A stretch of 35,373 nucleotides of DNA from Lapillicoccus sp. (GTDB taxonomy: Bacteria; Actinomycetota; Actinomycetes; Actinomycetales; Dermatophilaceae). Both the position numbers and the translations under genes were made by a program. Positions 15,022-22,701 of this stretch are shown piece after piece. Each line of letters begins with the position of its first letter. Within the stretch, counting starts at the first letter, position 1. The stretch lies in assembly GCF_025353065.1 (NCBI RefSeq), contig NZ_JANXRJ010000058.1:1-35373 (forward strand), read 5' to 3'. The notes beneath the pieces are model-generated. The model did no database searches, had not been told where the DNA came from, and worked only from the letters and a program-made list of their open reading frames with translations.

Positions 15022-16326
15022 GTGGGGATCTCCGGATCGACCGGACGTCGCACGCGCTCGAGGTTGTGGGTCTACCTCGGCGCCCTGTCGGCCGACACGG
15101 CGGCCGACGAGATGTTCTACCTGGCGCTGGCCTGGGCGGCGGCGCACTCGGGCGACGCGTTGTCGGCGGCGGCTGTCCTGGCCGCCGGGTCCGTGCCGCG
15201 GGTGCTGGTGATGCTGGTCGGTGGGGTGGTCGGGGACCGCTACGGACTGGCGCGGGTGGCGACCCTGACGCTGGTCGTCCGTGCCGTGTTGATGACCGTC
15301 TTCGCGGTCCTCCTCATCCCCGACCGACCCCCGACGGTGACAGTCCTGGTGCTCCTGGCCGTGGGAGTCGGTCTGGCCGACGCGTTGCACATGCCGGCGA
15401 TGGGCGGGATGGCCGGTCTGCTGGCCGGTGACGGCGAGCAGGCGACGGTCCAGGGCTGGGTCGCGAGCGTGACCCGGGCGACCGGCGTGGCCGCCACGGC
15501 GGCAGGTGGGCTCCTGCTGGGCTGGCACGAGGTGTCGGTGGGCTGGGCGGCCACCGGTCTCCTCCTGGTCGCGCTGCTGGCGGTGATCGGACTCCGACGC
15601 CGGGAAGGTGCTCGGCTGCGGGTCGTCGACGAGGACGAGGCCTCGGGCTCGGTAGTGGCGATGTTGACGGCCGGGCTCCGGGTCGTGCGATCGGATCGTG
15701 TTGTCATGGTGGCGCTGCTGGTCTTCACCCTCGCGAACTTCGCGGCCACCGCGCCGATCATCCTCGGCGTGCCGCTCAAGGGTGTGGCTCTGGGGTGGTC
15801 CGGCACGGAGTACGGCCTGGCCTATCTCGGGTTCGCGCTGGGATCGGCGCTGGGAGCCGCGTCGATGGCCCAGGTCGCCAAGCGGATCCGGCTCAAGATG
15901 CGGGCGGCCCTGCTGCTGCTGATCCCGGGCGGGCTGGGGCTGGTCGGCCTCGCCCTCGCGACGCAGGCGTGGACGACGGGGCTGGCCTGCCTGGTCACCG
16001 GTCTGTTCTTCGCGCCGGCGGCCGCACTGCTGATGGGGGAGGTGCGGGAGCGGACCCCGGCCTCGATGATGGGGCGGATCTCCTCGGTCGTGCAGTTCTC
16101 GATCTTCGGTCTCATCCCGGTGGGGCACGTGCTGTTCGGCTGGCTCGTCGGGGTGATGGGGCTGCGGCCCGCCGGGCTGCTGATGTCCGCGGTCCTCTTG
16201 GTCGCGATCGTGGTGGGCTGGGCCTTCGCGCGAGGCCATGTTGCGACGACCTCGAGCGATGTCGTGGGTGGCTCGGAGGTCGCGCCGTCGGTCAGACCGG
16301 CGGACGTCCTCGGTGACCCAGGCTGA
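15022..16326 (+). CDS. MFS transporter (probable exporter)
   Basis: A 434-residue major facilitator with about 12 hydrophobic helices. The helix 2-3 loop reads GGVVGDRYGLARV, matching the MFS motif-A pattern GxxxDRxGxR. Helices include VTVLVLLAVGVGLADALHMP and GLACLVTGLFFAPAAALLMG; the central loop has REGARLRVVDEDEAS. Members paired with ArsR/PadR-type regulators usually export drugs or metabolites; substrate unknown. GTG 15022 is placed by GGAGG at 15012-15016 (5-nt gap). It forms an operon with the regulator. Its last 35 nt overlap the convergent EspR-like gene. Confidence 0.88.
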   Translation: MGISGSTGRRTRSRLWVYLGALSADTAADEMFYLALAWAAAHSGDALSAAAVLAAGSVPRVLVMLVGGVVGDRYGLARVATLTLVVRAVLMTVFAVLLIPDRPPTVTVLVLLAVGVGLADALHMPAMGGMAGLLAGDGEQATVQGWVASVTRATGVAATAAGGLLLGWHEVSVGWAATGLLLVALLAVIGLRRREGARLRVVDEDEASGSVVAMLTAGLRVVRSDRVVMVALLVFTLANFAATAPIILGVPLKGVALGWSGTEYGLAYLGFALGSALGAASMAQVAKRIRLKMRAALLLLIPGGLGLVGLALATQAWTTGLACLVTGLFFAPAAALLMGEVRERTPASMMGRISSVVQFSIFGLIPVGHVLFGWLVGVMGLRPAGLLMSAVLLVAIVVGWAFARGHVATTSSDVVGGSEVAPSVRPADVLGDPG

Positions 16327-16663
16327 GGCTGTCGAGCTCGAGATCCAGTGCGCGGTCGATCCTGACCCGGGTGGCCGGGACGTAGAAGTAGTCGGGGGTG
16401 ATGTCGACGCAGGCGCGCTCGCTGAGGACCTGGCCGATCGCCCAGATCACGCTCGCGCGGGGGTCGCGGATGGTGCCCTGCCGGATCTTCTGGATGTAGG
16501 TGTGGGGCGTGGCCTGACCGCGGACCACGGAGATGGCCTCCGCGAGGTGCACGTTGTTGTCGAAGTCCACGATCCGGCCGTCCTCGAGCCACTTCACCGT
16601 CGCCAGCAGGCGGTTCAGCGCCGTCGCGATGTCGGGGATGCTCGTGCTCCGTGAGGCCGTCAC
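16292..16663 (-). CDS. EspR-like XRE-family regulator
   Basis: A 123-residue DNA-binding protein: short N-terminal arm, IATALNRLLATVKWLED, then AEAISVVRGQATPHTYIQKI and RQGTIRDPRASVIWAIGQVL, the helix-turn-helix arrangement of mycobacterial EspR. The C-terminal part is probably for dimerisation. GTG 16663 is preceded by TAGAAT with a 6-nt gap and no Shine-Dalgarno, so the mRNA is probably leaderless. A CTTTCC-N6-GGAAAG palindrome lies just upstream of that -10, and a second copy precedes the divergent 174-residue gene: probable autoregulation and control of the neighbour. Its 3' end overlaps the MFS gene by 35 nt. Confidence 0.82.
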   Translation of the reverse strand: MTASRSTSIPDIATALNRLLATVKWLEDGRIVDFDNNVHLAEAISVVRGQATPHTYIQKIRQGTIRDPRASVIWAIGQVLSERACVDITPDYFYVPATRVRIDRALDLELDSLSLGHRGRPPV

Positions 16664-16669
16664 CGGTCG

Positions 16670-16675
16670 ATTCTA
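16670..16675 (-). promoter_or_regulatory. -10 element of the leaderless EspR-like gene
   Basis: TAGAAT on the minus strand (16675-16670), 6 nt before GTG 16663. The operator at 16682-16699 lies where the -10/-35 spacer would be. Confidence 0.65.
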
Positions 16676-16681
16676 GGTCTT

Positions 16682-16699
16682 CTTTCCAGTACGGGAAAG
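16682..16699. promoter_or_regulatory. Operator site 1: CTTTCC-N6-GGAAAG
   Basis: Perfect 6-bp arms, CTTTCC (16682-16687) and GGAAAG (16694-16699), spacer AGTACG. It is 6 bp upstream of the -10 of the EspR-like gene, a position that would block RNA polymerase. Identical arms and spacing recur at 16765. Confidence 0.75.
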
Positions 16700-16764
16700 T
16701 TGTTGACCAAAAGTTTGCCGAACCTTGACGGAGTTTCCCGTCGCCCAGGGCCGATATGACCTAC

Positions 16765-16782
16765 CTTTCCCATTAGGGAAAG
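16765..16782. promoter_or_regulatory. Operator site 2: CTTTCC-N6-GGAAAG
   Basis: Same arms and same 6-bp spacing as site 1, spacer CATTAG. The centres of the two sites are 83 bp apart, close to eight helical turns, which would suit looping by a dimer of dimers. The site lies 14 bp before the start of the 174-residue gene. A half-site TTTCCC is at 16734-16739. Confidence 0.75.
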
Positions 16783-16796
16783 AAGGGGTTCAAACC

Positions 16797-17321
16797 ATGA
16801 CAGTTGTACTCGCGGCCGTGCCGATACGGCGCCCACTGCTCGACGTCGTCGACGACGAGCTGCTGGACGCCCTGGGGGTCGAGGGCGTGCAGCACCTGGA
16901 TCACCTGATGGATGGTCGACCGGTCTACATCCCGGCCCTCTTCGCCGGCCCGTGGCCGATGGAGGACGCGCGACGCAGCCCGCGAGTTCGGTTCGTGGTG
17001 GGGGAGATCCGGCGCAATCCGCTGACCTCACAGTGGTGCGGACCCGTGCTCATCGAGACGGCCGCCGGCGTCGCGGCATACATCCAGCCGGCCTATCTGG
17101 CGCACCAGGCCTGCGACTCGTGCCTCGGGGTCTGGTCCGATCGTTCGGGCGAGGTCTCGGCCAAGGGCTCGGGCTACGAACTCTTCCGGATTGGGCTGAT
17201 GCCGGGGGCGTCCGGCCCGCTGGAGGTGCTCACCCACACCCGAGATCTTGCGTCTCGGCTCGGCGAGCAGACGATTCTGGTCGCGAGGCCGGTCACGACC
17301 CGGCTCGTCTTGCCGGCCTGA
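16797..17321 (+). CDS. Unknown protein controlled with the EspR-like regulator
   Basis: Not recognised. The 174-residue soluble protein begins MTVVLAAVPIRRPLLDVVDD and has no signal peptide or membrane helix. A conserved-looking core includes PVYIPALFAGPWPMEDAR, TSQWCGPVLIETAAGVAAYI and a CxxC (QACDSCLGVWSD) that could bind metal. ATG 16797 is preceded by AGAAGGGG. It is divergent from the EspR-like gene, and two matching palindromes fill the 133-bp gap, so it is very likely that regulator's main target. Earlier start codons in frame lie before the operator and have no ribosome binding site. Confidence 0.75.
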   Translation: MTVVLAAVPIRRPLLDVVDDELLDALGVEGVQHLDHLMDGRPVYIPALFAGPWPMEDARRSPRVRFVVGEIRRNPLTSQWCGPVLIETAAGVAAYIQPAYLAHQACDSCLGVWSDRSGEVSAKGSGYELFRIGLMPGASGPLEVLTHTRDLASRLGEQTILVARPVTTRLVLPA

Positions 17322-17323
17322 AG

Positions 17324-17397
17324 GGGAAGCTGCCACCGGCCGGCGATGGAGGGGGCCGGCAATGACGCCCCCGGGCGTCACCCGGTGGCAGCTTCCC
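17324..17397. terminator. Three-way-junction inverted repeat between convergent genes
   Basis: Outer stem of 16 perfect base pairs, GGGAAGCTGCCACCGG (17324-17339) with CCGGTGGCAGCTTCCC (17382-17397). Inside are two further stems: CCGGC (17340-17344) with GCCGG (17355-17359), and GACGCCC (17364-17370) with GGGCGTC (17373-17379). The right outer arm also encodes the last codons of the TetR gene (WEAATG). It can terminate both convergent transcripts; the branched shape is unusual for that. Confidence 0.7.
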
Positions 17398-17962
17398 ACA
17401 GGGTGAGCGCGGCGGCGCGGGCGGCGATGGCTGCGGCGGGATCGTGGTCCAGGTTGCCGGACTGGGCGGCGCCGTCGTAGAGCAGGTGCAGCTGGTGCCC
17501 GAGGGTCGCCGGGTGGCGGGCCCGGCCCCTCGTGGCGAGATCGGTGAAGAGCTCGCGGAACCAGGCCCGGTATGCCGTGGTGTCTGCGTCGACGAGCCCG
17601 CCCGGTCGGGCCTCGGCGCTCGCACTGGTGAAGGCGCAGCCACGGAAGCCCGGCACCCGCATGGCCTCGGCCTGGCTGTCGAACACCGCGAGCAGCTGGG
17701 CTCGCGGTGTCCGGTGCTTCGCGACCGCTGCGGTGATCCTCGCCGCGGTCCCGGCATGACGCCGCAGGAGATAGGCGTGGACCAGTTCCTCCTTGCTGCC
17801 GAAGGTGTTGTAGAGCGACGCCTTCGCGACCCCTGCGTGCTCGATGACCCGGTCGATGCCGACGCACTGCACGCCCTCCTGGTAGAAGAGCTCGCTGGCC
17901 GCGTCGAGCAGCCGCTCGCGGGCTGACGCCTTGACTCCCGACGGGGGGGCAGCTGTGGTCAT
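17378..17962 (-). CDS. TetR/AcrR-family repressor
   Basis: A 194-residue regulator with the TetR N-terminal domain: RERLLDAASELFYQEGVQCV, then GIDRVIEHAGVAKASLYNTF and GSKEELVHAYLLRRH. The C-terminal helical domain binds an unknown ligand; it contains FRGCAFTSASAEA, as in TetR proteins of the YcdC/LfrR-like type. ATG 17962 follows GGAAGGG with an 8-nt gap; GTG 17971 is within that site and less likely. It lies 50 nt downstream of the SDR gene on the same strand, with a perfect 12-bp palindrome in the gap. Two related palindromes lie before the SDR gene, so it probably represses both. Confidence 0.88.
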   Translation of the reverse strand: MTTAAPPSGVKASARERLLDAASELFYQEGVQCVGIDRVIEHAGVAKASLYNTFGSKEELVHAYLLRRHAGTAARITAAVAKHRTPRAQLLAVFDSQAEAMRVPGFRGCAFTSASAEARPGGLVDADTTAYRAWFRELFTDLATRGRARHPATLGHQLHLLYDGAAQSGNLDHDPAAAIAARAAALTLWEAATG

Positions 17963-17978
17963 GATGGTCACCCTTCCG

Positions 17979-17990
17979 GACAGATCTGTC
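17979..17990. promoter_or_regulatory. TetR operator A: GACAGATCTGTC
   Basis: Perfect 12-bp palindrome between the SDR and TetR genes, shared in core with site B at 18811-18824. A TAGCAT just upstream on the minus strand (17998-17993) may be the -10, so the site would sit over the start of TetR transcription. Confidence 0.75.
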
Positions 17991-18012
17991 TGATGCTAGC
18001 GCTCGACTGCGG

Positions 18013-18756
18013 TCAGACGGCGGTGCGGCCGCCGTCGACCGGGATGAGGGCGCCGGTGACATAGCTGGCCCGGGGCGAGGCGAGGAACGCGATCACCTCG
18101 GCGATCTCCGAGACCTGGGCACCACGACCGAGCAACGTTGTCGCACCCAGCTGCTCGATGAGCTCCGGGCTGGCGCCGTCGCTGTGGACCGGCCCGGGCG
18201 CTACGGTGTTGACGCGCACTCCGGCGGGGCTGTATTCCGCGGCCCAGGCCCGGCTCATCGCCGTGAGTGCGGCCTTCGTGGCGCCGTAGGCCGCGCCACC
18301 GGCGAGACCGACGTGACCGGCCATGCTGTCCACGCTGACGATGCTCCCGTGCCGCCGACGGGCCATGCCGGGGGCGAAGGCTGCGACGAGCTGGTAGGCC
18401 ACGCGGACGTTGCTCGCGAAGAGGGCGTCGAAGGTGGGGGTGTCGAGATCGGCGGTCGGGCCGAACCATGAGACTCCACCGTTGTTGACGAGGACGTCGA
18501 CGTCGCCCACCTGCTCGGCCAGGGCGGTGACCGCGGCGGCATCACCGAGGTCCGCTCCGACGAAGTGCGCGTTGCCGCCGGCGTCCTCGATCGCGCGGAC
18601 GGTCTCGGCTCCCCGCTGGGCGTTGCGGCCGTGGACGATGACCTCGAAGCCGTCGGCCGCGAGGCGGGTGGCCGTGGCGCGGCCGATCCCCGACGTCGCG
18701 CCGGTCACGAGAGCGACGGGGCGGGGGGTGGTGCTGCTGCTGTTGGGGACTGACAT
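18013..18756 (-). CDS. Short-chain dehydrogenase/reductase
   Basis: A 247-residue classical SDR: cofactor motif VTGATSGIGRATATRLA, NNGG (NNAG position), catalytic Ser in SIVSVDSMAG, and YGATK (Tyr and Lys). An Arg after the glycine-rich strand (HGRNAQRG) suggests NADP(H). C-terminal SYVTGALIPVDGG is typical. Substrate unknown. ATG 18756 follows GGAG at 5 nt. Its promoter is clear: TTGACG, 17 bp, TACTCT, with a TetR-type palindrome in the spacer. SDR genes paired with such repressors are often inducible detoxification or degradation enzymes. Confidence 0.92.
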   Translation of the reverse strand: MSVPNSSSTTPRPVALVTGATSGIGRATATRLAADGFEVIVHGRNAQRGAETVRAIEDAGGNAHFVGADLGDAAAVTALAEQVGDVDVLVNNGGVSWFGPTADLDTPTFDALFASNVRVAYQLVAAFAPGMARRRHGSIVSVDSMAGHVGLAGGAAYGATKAALTAMSRAWAAEYSPAGVRVNTVAPGPVHSDGASPELIEQLGATTLLGRGAQVSEIAEVIAFLASPRASYVTGALIPVDGGRTAV

Positions 18757-18779
18757 CTCGACTCCGATGAGTAATGAGT

Positions 18780-18789
18780 AGACCGGTCT
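18780..18789. promoter_or_regulatory. TetR operator C: AGACCGGTCT
   Basis: Perfect 10-bp palindrome followed by GT, related to site B (AGACAGATCTGTCT). It lies in the SDR 5' untranslated region, its centre 33 bp from the centre of site B (about three helical turns). Confidence 0.65.
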
Positions 18790-18805
18790 GTTTGCTCTAG
18801 TTCGA

Positions 18806-18834
18806 AGAGTAGACAGATCTGTCTGATCCGTCAA
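18806..18834 (-). promoter_or_regulatory. SDR promoter: TTGACG-17-TACTCT
   Basis: On the minus strand, -35 TTGACG (18834-18829) and -10 TACTCT (18811-18806) are separated by exactly 17 bp. Transcription would start near 18800, giving about 43 nt before the SDR ATG. Confidence 0.75.
18811..18824. promoter_or_regulatory. TetR operator B: AGACAGATCTGTCT
   Basis: Perfect 14-bp palindrome occupying the spacer of the SDR promoter, so binding would exclude RNA polymerase. The best of three related sites. Confidence 0.8.
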
Positions 18835-18982
18835 CCCTGGCCGACCCGGGCGCGCGGCGGTCATCCGCGTCGCTCCTGTCGTTCACCGGGGGGCCGGTCG
18901 GTGGCCTCCTGCGCGTGGGAGGGTCGATCCGTCTGGGAGACCCGCGCCCGTCCGGCGCATCGCGGTGCGCCGGAGGAGAGCC

Positions 18983-20881
18983 GTGTCAGAACTGCAGGAA
19001 CAGGTCGGTCCCGCCCGTCAGGTCCGCCGCCGGGGGTTCTTGGCCGCGGCCGGGGCGACGGCCGGGGTCGGGGCGGTCTCCCTCGTGGGGGCGCCCGGTG
19101 CCGCAGCCGCCCCGGGCGACACCGTGACGACGGCGGGCGGGCGCGGGTTCGCGCGCACGAGTGCGAGATTCGCGCTCGCCGTGCTTGCGGACACGCAGTA
19201 CCTCTTCGATGCCGACAGCGCCGACCCGGCACCGCTCACGGAGACGTTCCGCTATCTGGTGCAGGAGCGCGCCGAAGTCAACATCGCGTTCATGACCCAC
19301 CTCGGAGACGTCACCGAGCACGGGAGCGAGGACGAGATCACCCGCGCCAGCCGCACTTTCCGGGCCATCGACGGGAAGCTGCCCTACAGCGTCCTCGTCG
19401 GCAACCACGACGTGGACGGATCGACCGACGACCAGCGTGGCGACACGGCATACCTGCGGGCGTTCGGTCCTCAGCGCTTCGCCGGGACATCGGGTTTCGG
19501 CGGCGCCTCGCCCGACGGCTACAACAGCTTCCACGTCATGACGGCCGGCAACCGCGACTGGCTCGTCCTCGCCCTGGACTGGCGGGCCTCGGACGAGGGG
19601 CTGGCGTGGGTCCAGACCGTCCTCGACGCGCACCGCACCCTGCCAACCGTACTCACCACCCACGAGCTGGCGGGCGCCGACGACCAGGGGAAGGCGTCGC
19701 TGTCGGAGTATGGACAACGGCTGTGGGACAGCGTGATTCGCGGCAACGACCAGATCTTCCTCACCCTCAACGGACACTACTGGCCGCCCGGCCGCACCGT
19801 GCTCACCAACGACGCCGACCATGACGTGCACGTCCACATCACCAGCTACCAGGACCGCTACTACGGGGGCGGCGGGACGATCCGGCTCTACGCCTTCGAC
19901 CTCGATCGCGACGCCATCGACGTCTCGACCTTCTCGCCGTGGTTCCTGTCGCACCCCGAATGGCAGCGCACCGAGCTCGACTCGGAGACGCTCGAGCTGA
20001 CCAGCGACGTCGACCGCTTCAGCCTCTCCATCGACTTCGCGGCCAGGTTCTCCGGCTTCGCCCCGGTCCCCGAGCCGCCCTCGCGGCCCGCGACGGCCGT
20101 GGTCTCCCGAGACACCCTCGCCTACTGGCGTTTCGACGCGAGCGCCTTCGGGGGTGCCGGCACGGACGGCGCACCCGTGGCGGACGGAGCCCTCGTGCGC
20201 GACCTCTCCGGACACGGCAACGACCTGCACGTGCAGCGGCTGCACGGCGGTGACGCCTCGGTGCTGCGCTGGTCGATGGACCACATGAGCGGCCAGCCGG
20301 CGCACGCCAGCCTGCGTTTCGACGGGGGGCAGAGTCCGGACCGGGGAGCAGTCCTGCAGACGGCGGCCGGGGTGCCGATCACCCGCGCGAGCGTCAAGGC
20401 GGGCTACACGATCGAGCTGTTCCTCAAGCTGCCCGACCCCTTCGTGGGCGCCCACGGCTTCATGGGCATCTTCAGCTGGGTCGACCGCGCCGGTGACGCG
20501 GGCAAGCACAACGGCTACTCGCCGCTCGAGCCGACCTGCAGCCTCAACCTGTCCGGCGAGCGCTTTCTCCAGTACGTGGTCTATCCCGAGGTCCAGAACG
20601 CCAGCCCCACCTCCTGGAGCCACGTCCTCCCGGTCGGTCGCTGGTTCCATGTCGCCATCGTCAACGACGCGAAGGCGACGACGGTGTATGTCGACGGGTC
20701 ACGCATCGTGCGCAACCCGAGCCAGCCCTCGACCGGCATCGCGCTGATCGGCAAGCCGTTCGCGCTCGGGGGGAGCTCGTTCGACGAGGTCTTCGGGCAG
20801 GGGTTCTACGGCTCCCTCGGCGACGTCCGGATCAGCCGGCGGGCGCTGCGTCCGGCCGAGCTGATGCGAGTCTGGGTCTGA
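18983..20881 (+). CDS. Tat-exported calcineurin-like phosphoesterase with LamG-like domain
   Basis: A 632-residue secreted protein. Tat signal: QVRRRGFLAAAGATAG with an Ala-rich cleavage region near residue 45. Metallophosphoesterase motifs in order: LAVLADTQYLF, THLGDVTEHG, LVGNHDVDG, TTHE and LNGHYWPPG. After about residue 390 comes a concanavalin/LamG-type beta domain: AYWRFDAS, IELFLKLPDPF, HVAIVNDAKATTVYVDGSRI, SLGDVRISRRAL. It probably hydrolyses an extracellular phosphoester with the LamG part binding glycan; substrate unknown. GTG 18983 follows GGAGGAG. The last codons and stop are tandemly duplicated. Confidence 0.88.
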   Translation: MSELQEQVGPARQVRRRGFLAAAGATAGVGAVSLVGAPGAAAAPGDTVTTAGGRGFARTSARFALAVLADTQYLFDADSADPAPLTETFRYLVQERAEVNIAFMTHLGDVTEHGSEDEITRASRTFRAIDGKLPYSVLVGNHDVDGSTDDQRGDTAYLRAFGPQRFAGTSGFGGASPDGYNSFHVMTAGNRDWLVLALDWRASDEGLAWVQTVLDAHRTLPTVLTTHELAGADDQGKASLSEYGQRLWDSVIRGNDQIFLTLNGHYWPPGRTVLTNDADHDVHVHITSYQDRYYGGGGTIRLYAFDLDRDAIDVSTFSPWFLSHPEWQRTELDSETLELTSDVDRFSLSIDFAARFSGFAPVPEPPSRPATAVVSRDTLAYWRFDASAFGGAGTDGAPVADGALVRDLSGHGNDLHVQRLHGGDASVLRWSMDHMSGQPAHASLRFDGGQSPDRGAVLQTAAGVPITRASVKAGYTIELFLKLPDPFVGAHGFMGIFSWVDRAGDAGKHNGYSPLEPTCSLNLSGERFLQYVVYPEVQNASPTSWSHVLPVGRWFHVAIVNDAKATTVYVDGSRIVRNPSQPSTGIALIGKPFALGGSSFDEVFGQGFYGSLGDVRISRRALRPAELMRVWV

Positions 20882-20895
20882 GACTCTGGGTCTGA
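20868..20895 (+). repeat. 14-bp tandem duplication at a stop codon
   Basis: GAGTCTGGGTCTGA (20868-20881) and GACTCTGGGTCTGA (20882-20895) differ by one base; both end in TGA. The first holds the phosphoesterase stop codon. Confidence 0.8.
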
Positions 20896-20955
20896 CGGCT
20901 CAGCCGGCGCCTTGGCGGGTGACTGGATGCGGGGGATCGAGGGTATGAAGCGGGC

Positions 20956-21537
20956 ATGAGCGACCACGCCACGATGTCCGAGCTCCTGCACCGGCCCAGC
21001 CGGCCGAGCCGATCCGGCTTGGCCGGGACCGTGTCCGCCGGGCTGATCGCGGGGGTGCTCGCGACGATGGCCAAGGGCCGGGCCGAGGCCTGGCTGCAGC
21101 CGGTCGCGGAGCGGGTCTGGCCCCCGACCGACGCCGAGAAGCGGGTGCCCGGGGCCGATCCCGCCGATCATCCCGAGAACATGCCCCCGTCCGAGATCGC
21201 GGAGCGAGCGGTGACGGCCGTCGACCGGGACGAGGCCGACGACGCCGACCTGGTCGGCGCGGTGGGTGCCCAGCTGCACTGGGGCATGGGGCTGGGGTTC
21301 GCGGCGGCCTACGCCGTGGCGGCGGGGCGGTACCCGCGGCTCCGGTTCGGTCTGGGCGCTCCCGCGGGACTGGCCCTCTATGCGGCGACCCACGGCTCGA
21401 CCCTGCCTATGGCGGGTCTGCAGCCGCGGCCCTGGAAGATGCCGCCCGCCGCGGTGGCGTGGGAAGTCGGCTCGCACGTCGTCTACGGCATGGCCCTCGA
21501 AGCGCTGCTCCGCCAGCAGGCCCGCTACACCCGCTGA
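20956..21537 (+). CDS. DUF1440 family membrane protein (YagU-like)
   Basis: A 193-residue protein. A first hydrophobic helix GTVSAGLIAGVLATMAKGRA is followed by the family motif AEAWLQPVAERVWPPTDAEK and an acidic stretch with DEADDADLVGAVGAQ. Then come helices around HWGMGLGFAAAYAVAAGRYP and GLGAPAGLALYAATHG, and a closing WEVGSHVVYGMALEALLR. These match DUF1440, whose E. coli member YagU is linked to acid resistance; function here is unknown. ATG 20956 has TATGAA 6 nt upstream, similar to but not perfect for the leaderless pattern. Confidence 0.78.
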   Translation: MSDHATMSELLHRPSRPSRSGLAGTVSAGLIAGVLATMAKGRAEAWLQPVAERVWPPTDAEKRVPGADPADHPENMPPSEIAERAVTAVDRDEADDADLVGAVGAQLHWGMGLGFAAAYAVAAGRYPRLRFGLGAPAGLALYAATHGSTLPMAGLQPRPWKMPPAAVAWEVGSHVVYGMALEALLRQQARYTR

Positions 21538-21719
21538 CCGGCGAACCCGGGTCGGCCTTGCTTTGCATATGCCGCGGTGCCAGTCTTCGGCGCGATCCGT
21601 CAGCGCCGCCGATCACTCGTCCAGGAGCCTGACACGCCCCGCCTGCACCGTTTCACCATCATGGTTCTCACCTTGCGGTCGGGGTCGGCGTCGGTGTCCA
21701 GCCGGCCCCGAGCCCGCCG

Positions 21720-22542
21720 ACGACCTCGCTGCAGACCGTCGCCCAGCCGGCCGGGACGATCCGGCCATCGTGCTCAGTCCGGCCGTCTTCCTCGCCGTCG
21801 GGGACAAGGAGTCCGTCGGGGCGGACACGACTGGGGGACATGGCAACCCGCGTTCGTCGAGGGGATCCAGAACCTCGCCGGACACCTCAGCGCCACCAAG
21901 CCGCGGGAGATCGACACTCCTCTCGTGGACACCGCAGGCGACGACTGGAGCGGCGGGGTGGTCGCCAGGACGCGGCCGGGACAGCCGAGTGGACCACCGA
22001 GTTCGGGACACCGGCCGACGACCGGCTCGACGGCGCGGTCGACACGGGTGGCGGCACCACGACGGTCGCCGGCTACACGAACGGAAGTCTCCACGGGTCG
22101 CACCCCGCCGCCACCTCCGGCGACATGGTCGTGGCTCGGCTCGATGCGTCGGGGAAGCGGGACGCGCTCCTCGCGCACCTCACGGCCGTGGGCGTGGTCG
22201 ACTGGACCACCCAGTTCGGCGGGACCGGTGAGGACAAGGCCCTCGCGGTGACGGCGACGAGCACCGGTGTTGTGTCTCGGGTCTCACGTCCGGGGCCGTG
22301 CCCGGGGGAATCGCCATGGGTGTTCGCTGTCGCGTTCACGCGCCGTCACGGGTGCTCCCGCGGCGTCGAGCCGGTTCGGCACCGCGGCGGACGACAGCGT
22401 CGACATCTTCGGCGAGTCCCAGCTCGCGGGCGCCATCCAGGGCATCCACATCATCGTCACCGGAGTGACCTACGGCAGCACGACCGCCACCCTCTCGCAC
22501 GGAGGTGCCGACGTGTTCGTGACGAGCGTGCCGGCACCCTGA
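21720..22542 (+). pseudogene. Decayed beta-propeller (SBBP-like repeat) protein
   Basis: Similar peptide segments run in order along one strand but change frame at least four times. Frame-by-frame: around 21765 AIVLSPAVFLAVGDKESV; around 21830-21960 DWGTWQPAFVEGIQNLAGHL; around 21970-22265 EWTTEFGTPADDRLDGAVDT then TTTVAGYTNGSLHG and DWTTQFGGTGEDKALAVTAT; around 22266-22340 VSGLTSGAVPGGIAMG; and 22366-22542 SRFGTAADDSVDIFGESQ then VTGVTYGSTTATLSHGGADV, ending in a stop. The repeating pattern WTxxFGTxxDD...VAGxTxGxL...DxxVxR is that of SBBP/beta-propeller repeat proteins. Either a true pseudogene or a region with several sequencing errors. Confidence 0.8.
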
Positions 22543-22607
22543 CGGCATACGGGCCGGGCGGGGTCCCGGATCGGTAGGGCTCACCTGCGGCGCGCGCGGG
22601 TGCGTGT

Positions 22608-22639
22608 CATAATGAGCCGGCGCCGGACGTCGGGCGCCG
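22608..22639 (+). promoter_or_regulatory. Probable promoter and operator of the sugar ABC operon
   Basis: CATAAT (22608-22613) is a good -10; the -35 region is weak. Immediately downstream, CGGCGCC (22618-22624) and GGCGCCG (22633-22639) form a perfect 7-bp inverted repeat over the expected start site, a typical repressor position. The 5' untranslated region would be about 80 nt. Confidence 0.5.
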
Positions 22640-22701
22640 TGGGTGCGAGGACGCAGGGGTCGCTCGGTGCGCCCCTCGTGACGACAACCGGAGGCCCGAC
22701 C

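Noticed and set aside
18986..20650. 554-codon minus-strand frame opposite the Tat phosphoesterase
   Set aside because: Valine/Glu/Gly-rich shadow of the high-GC coding strand; the sense strand has clear catalytic motifs and a Tat signal.
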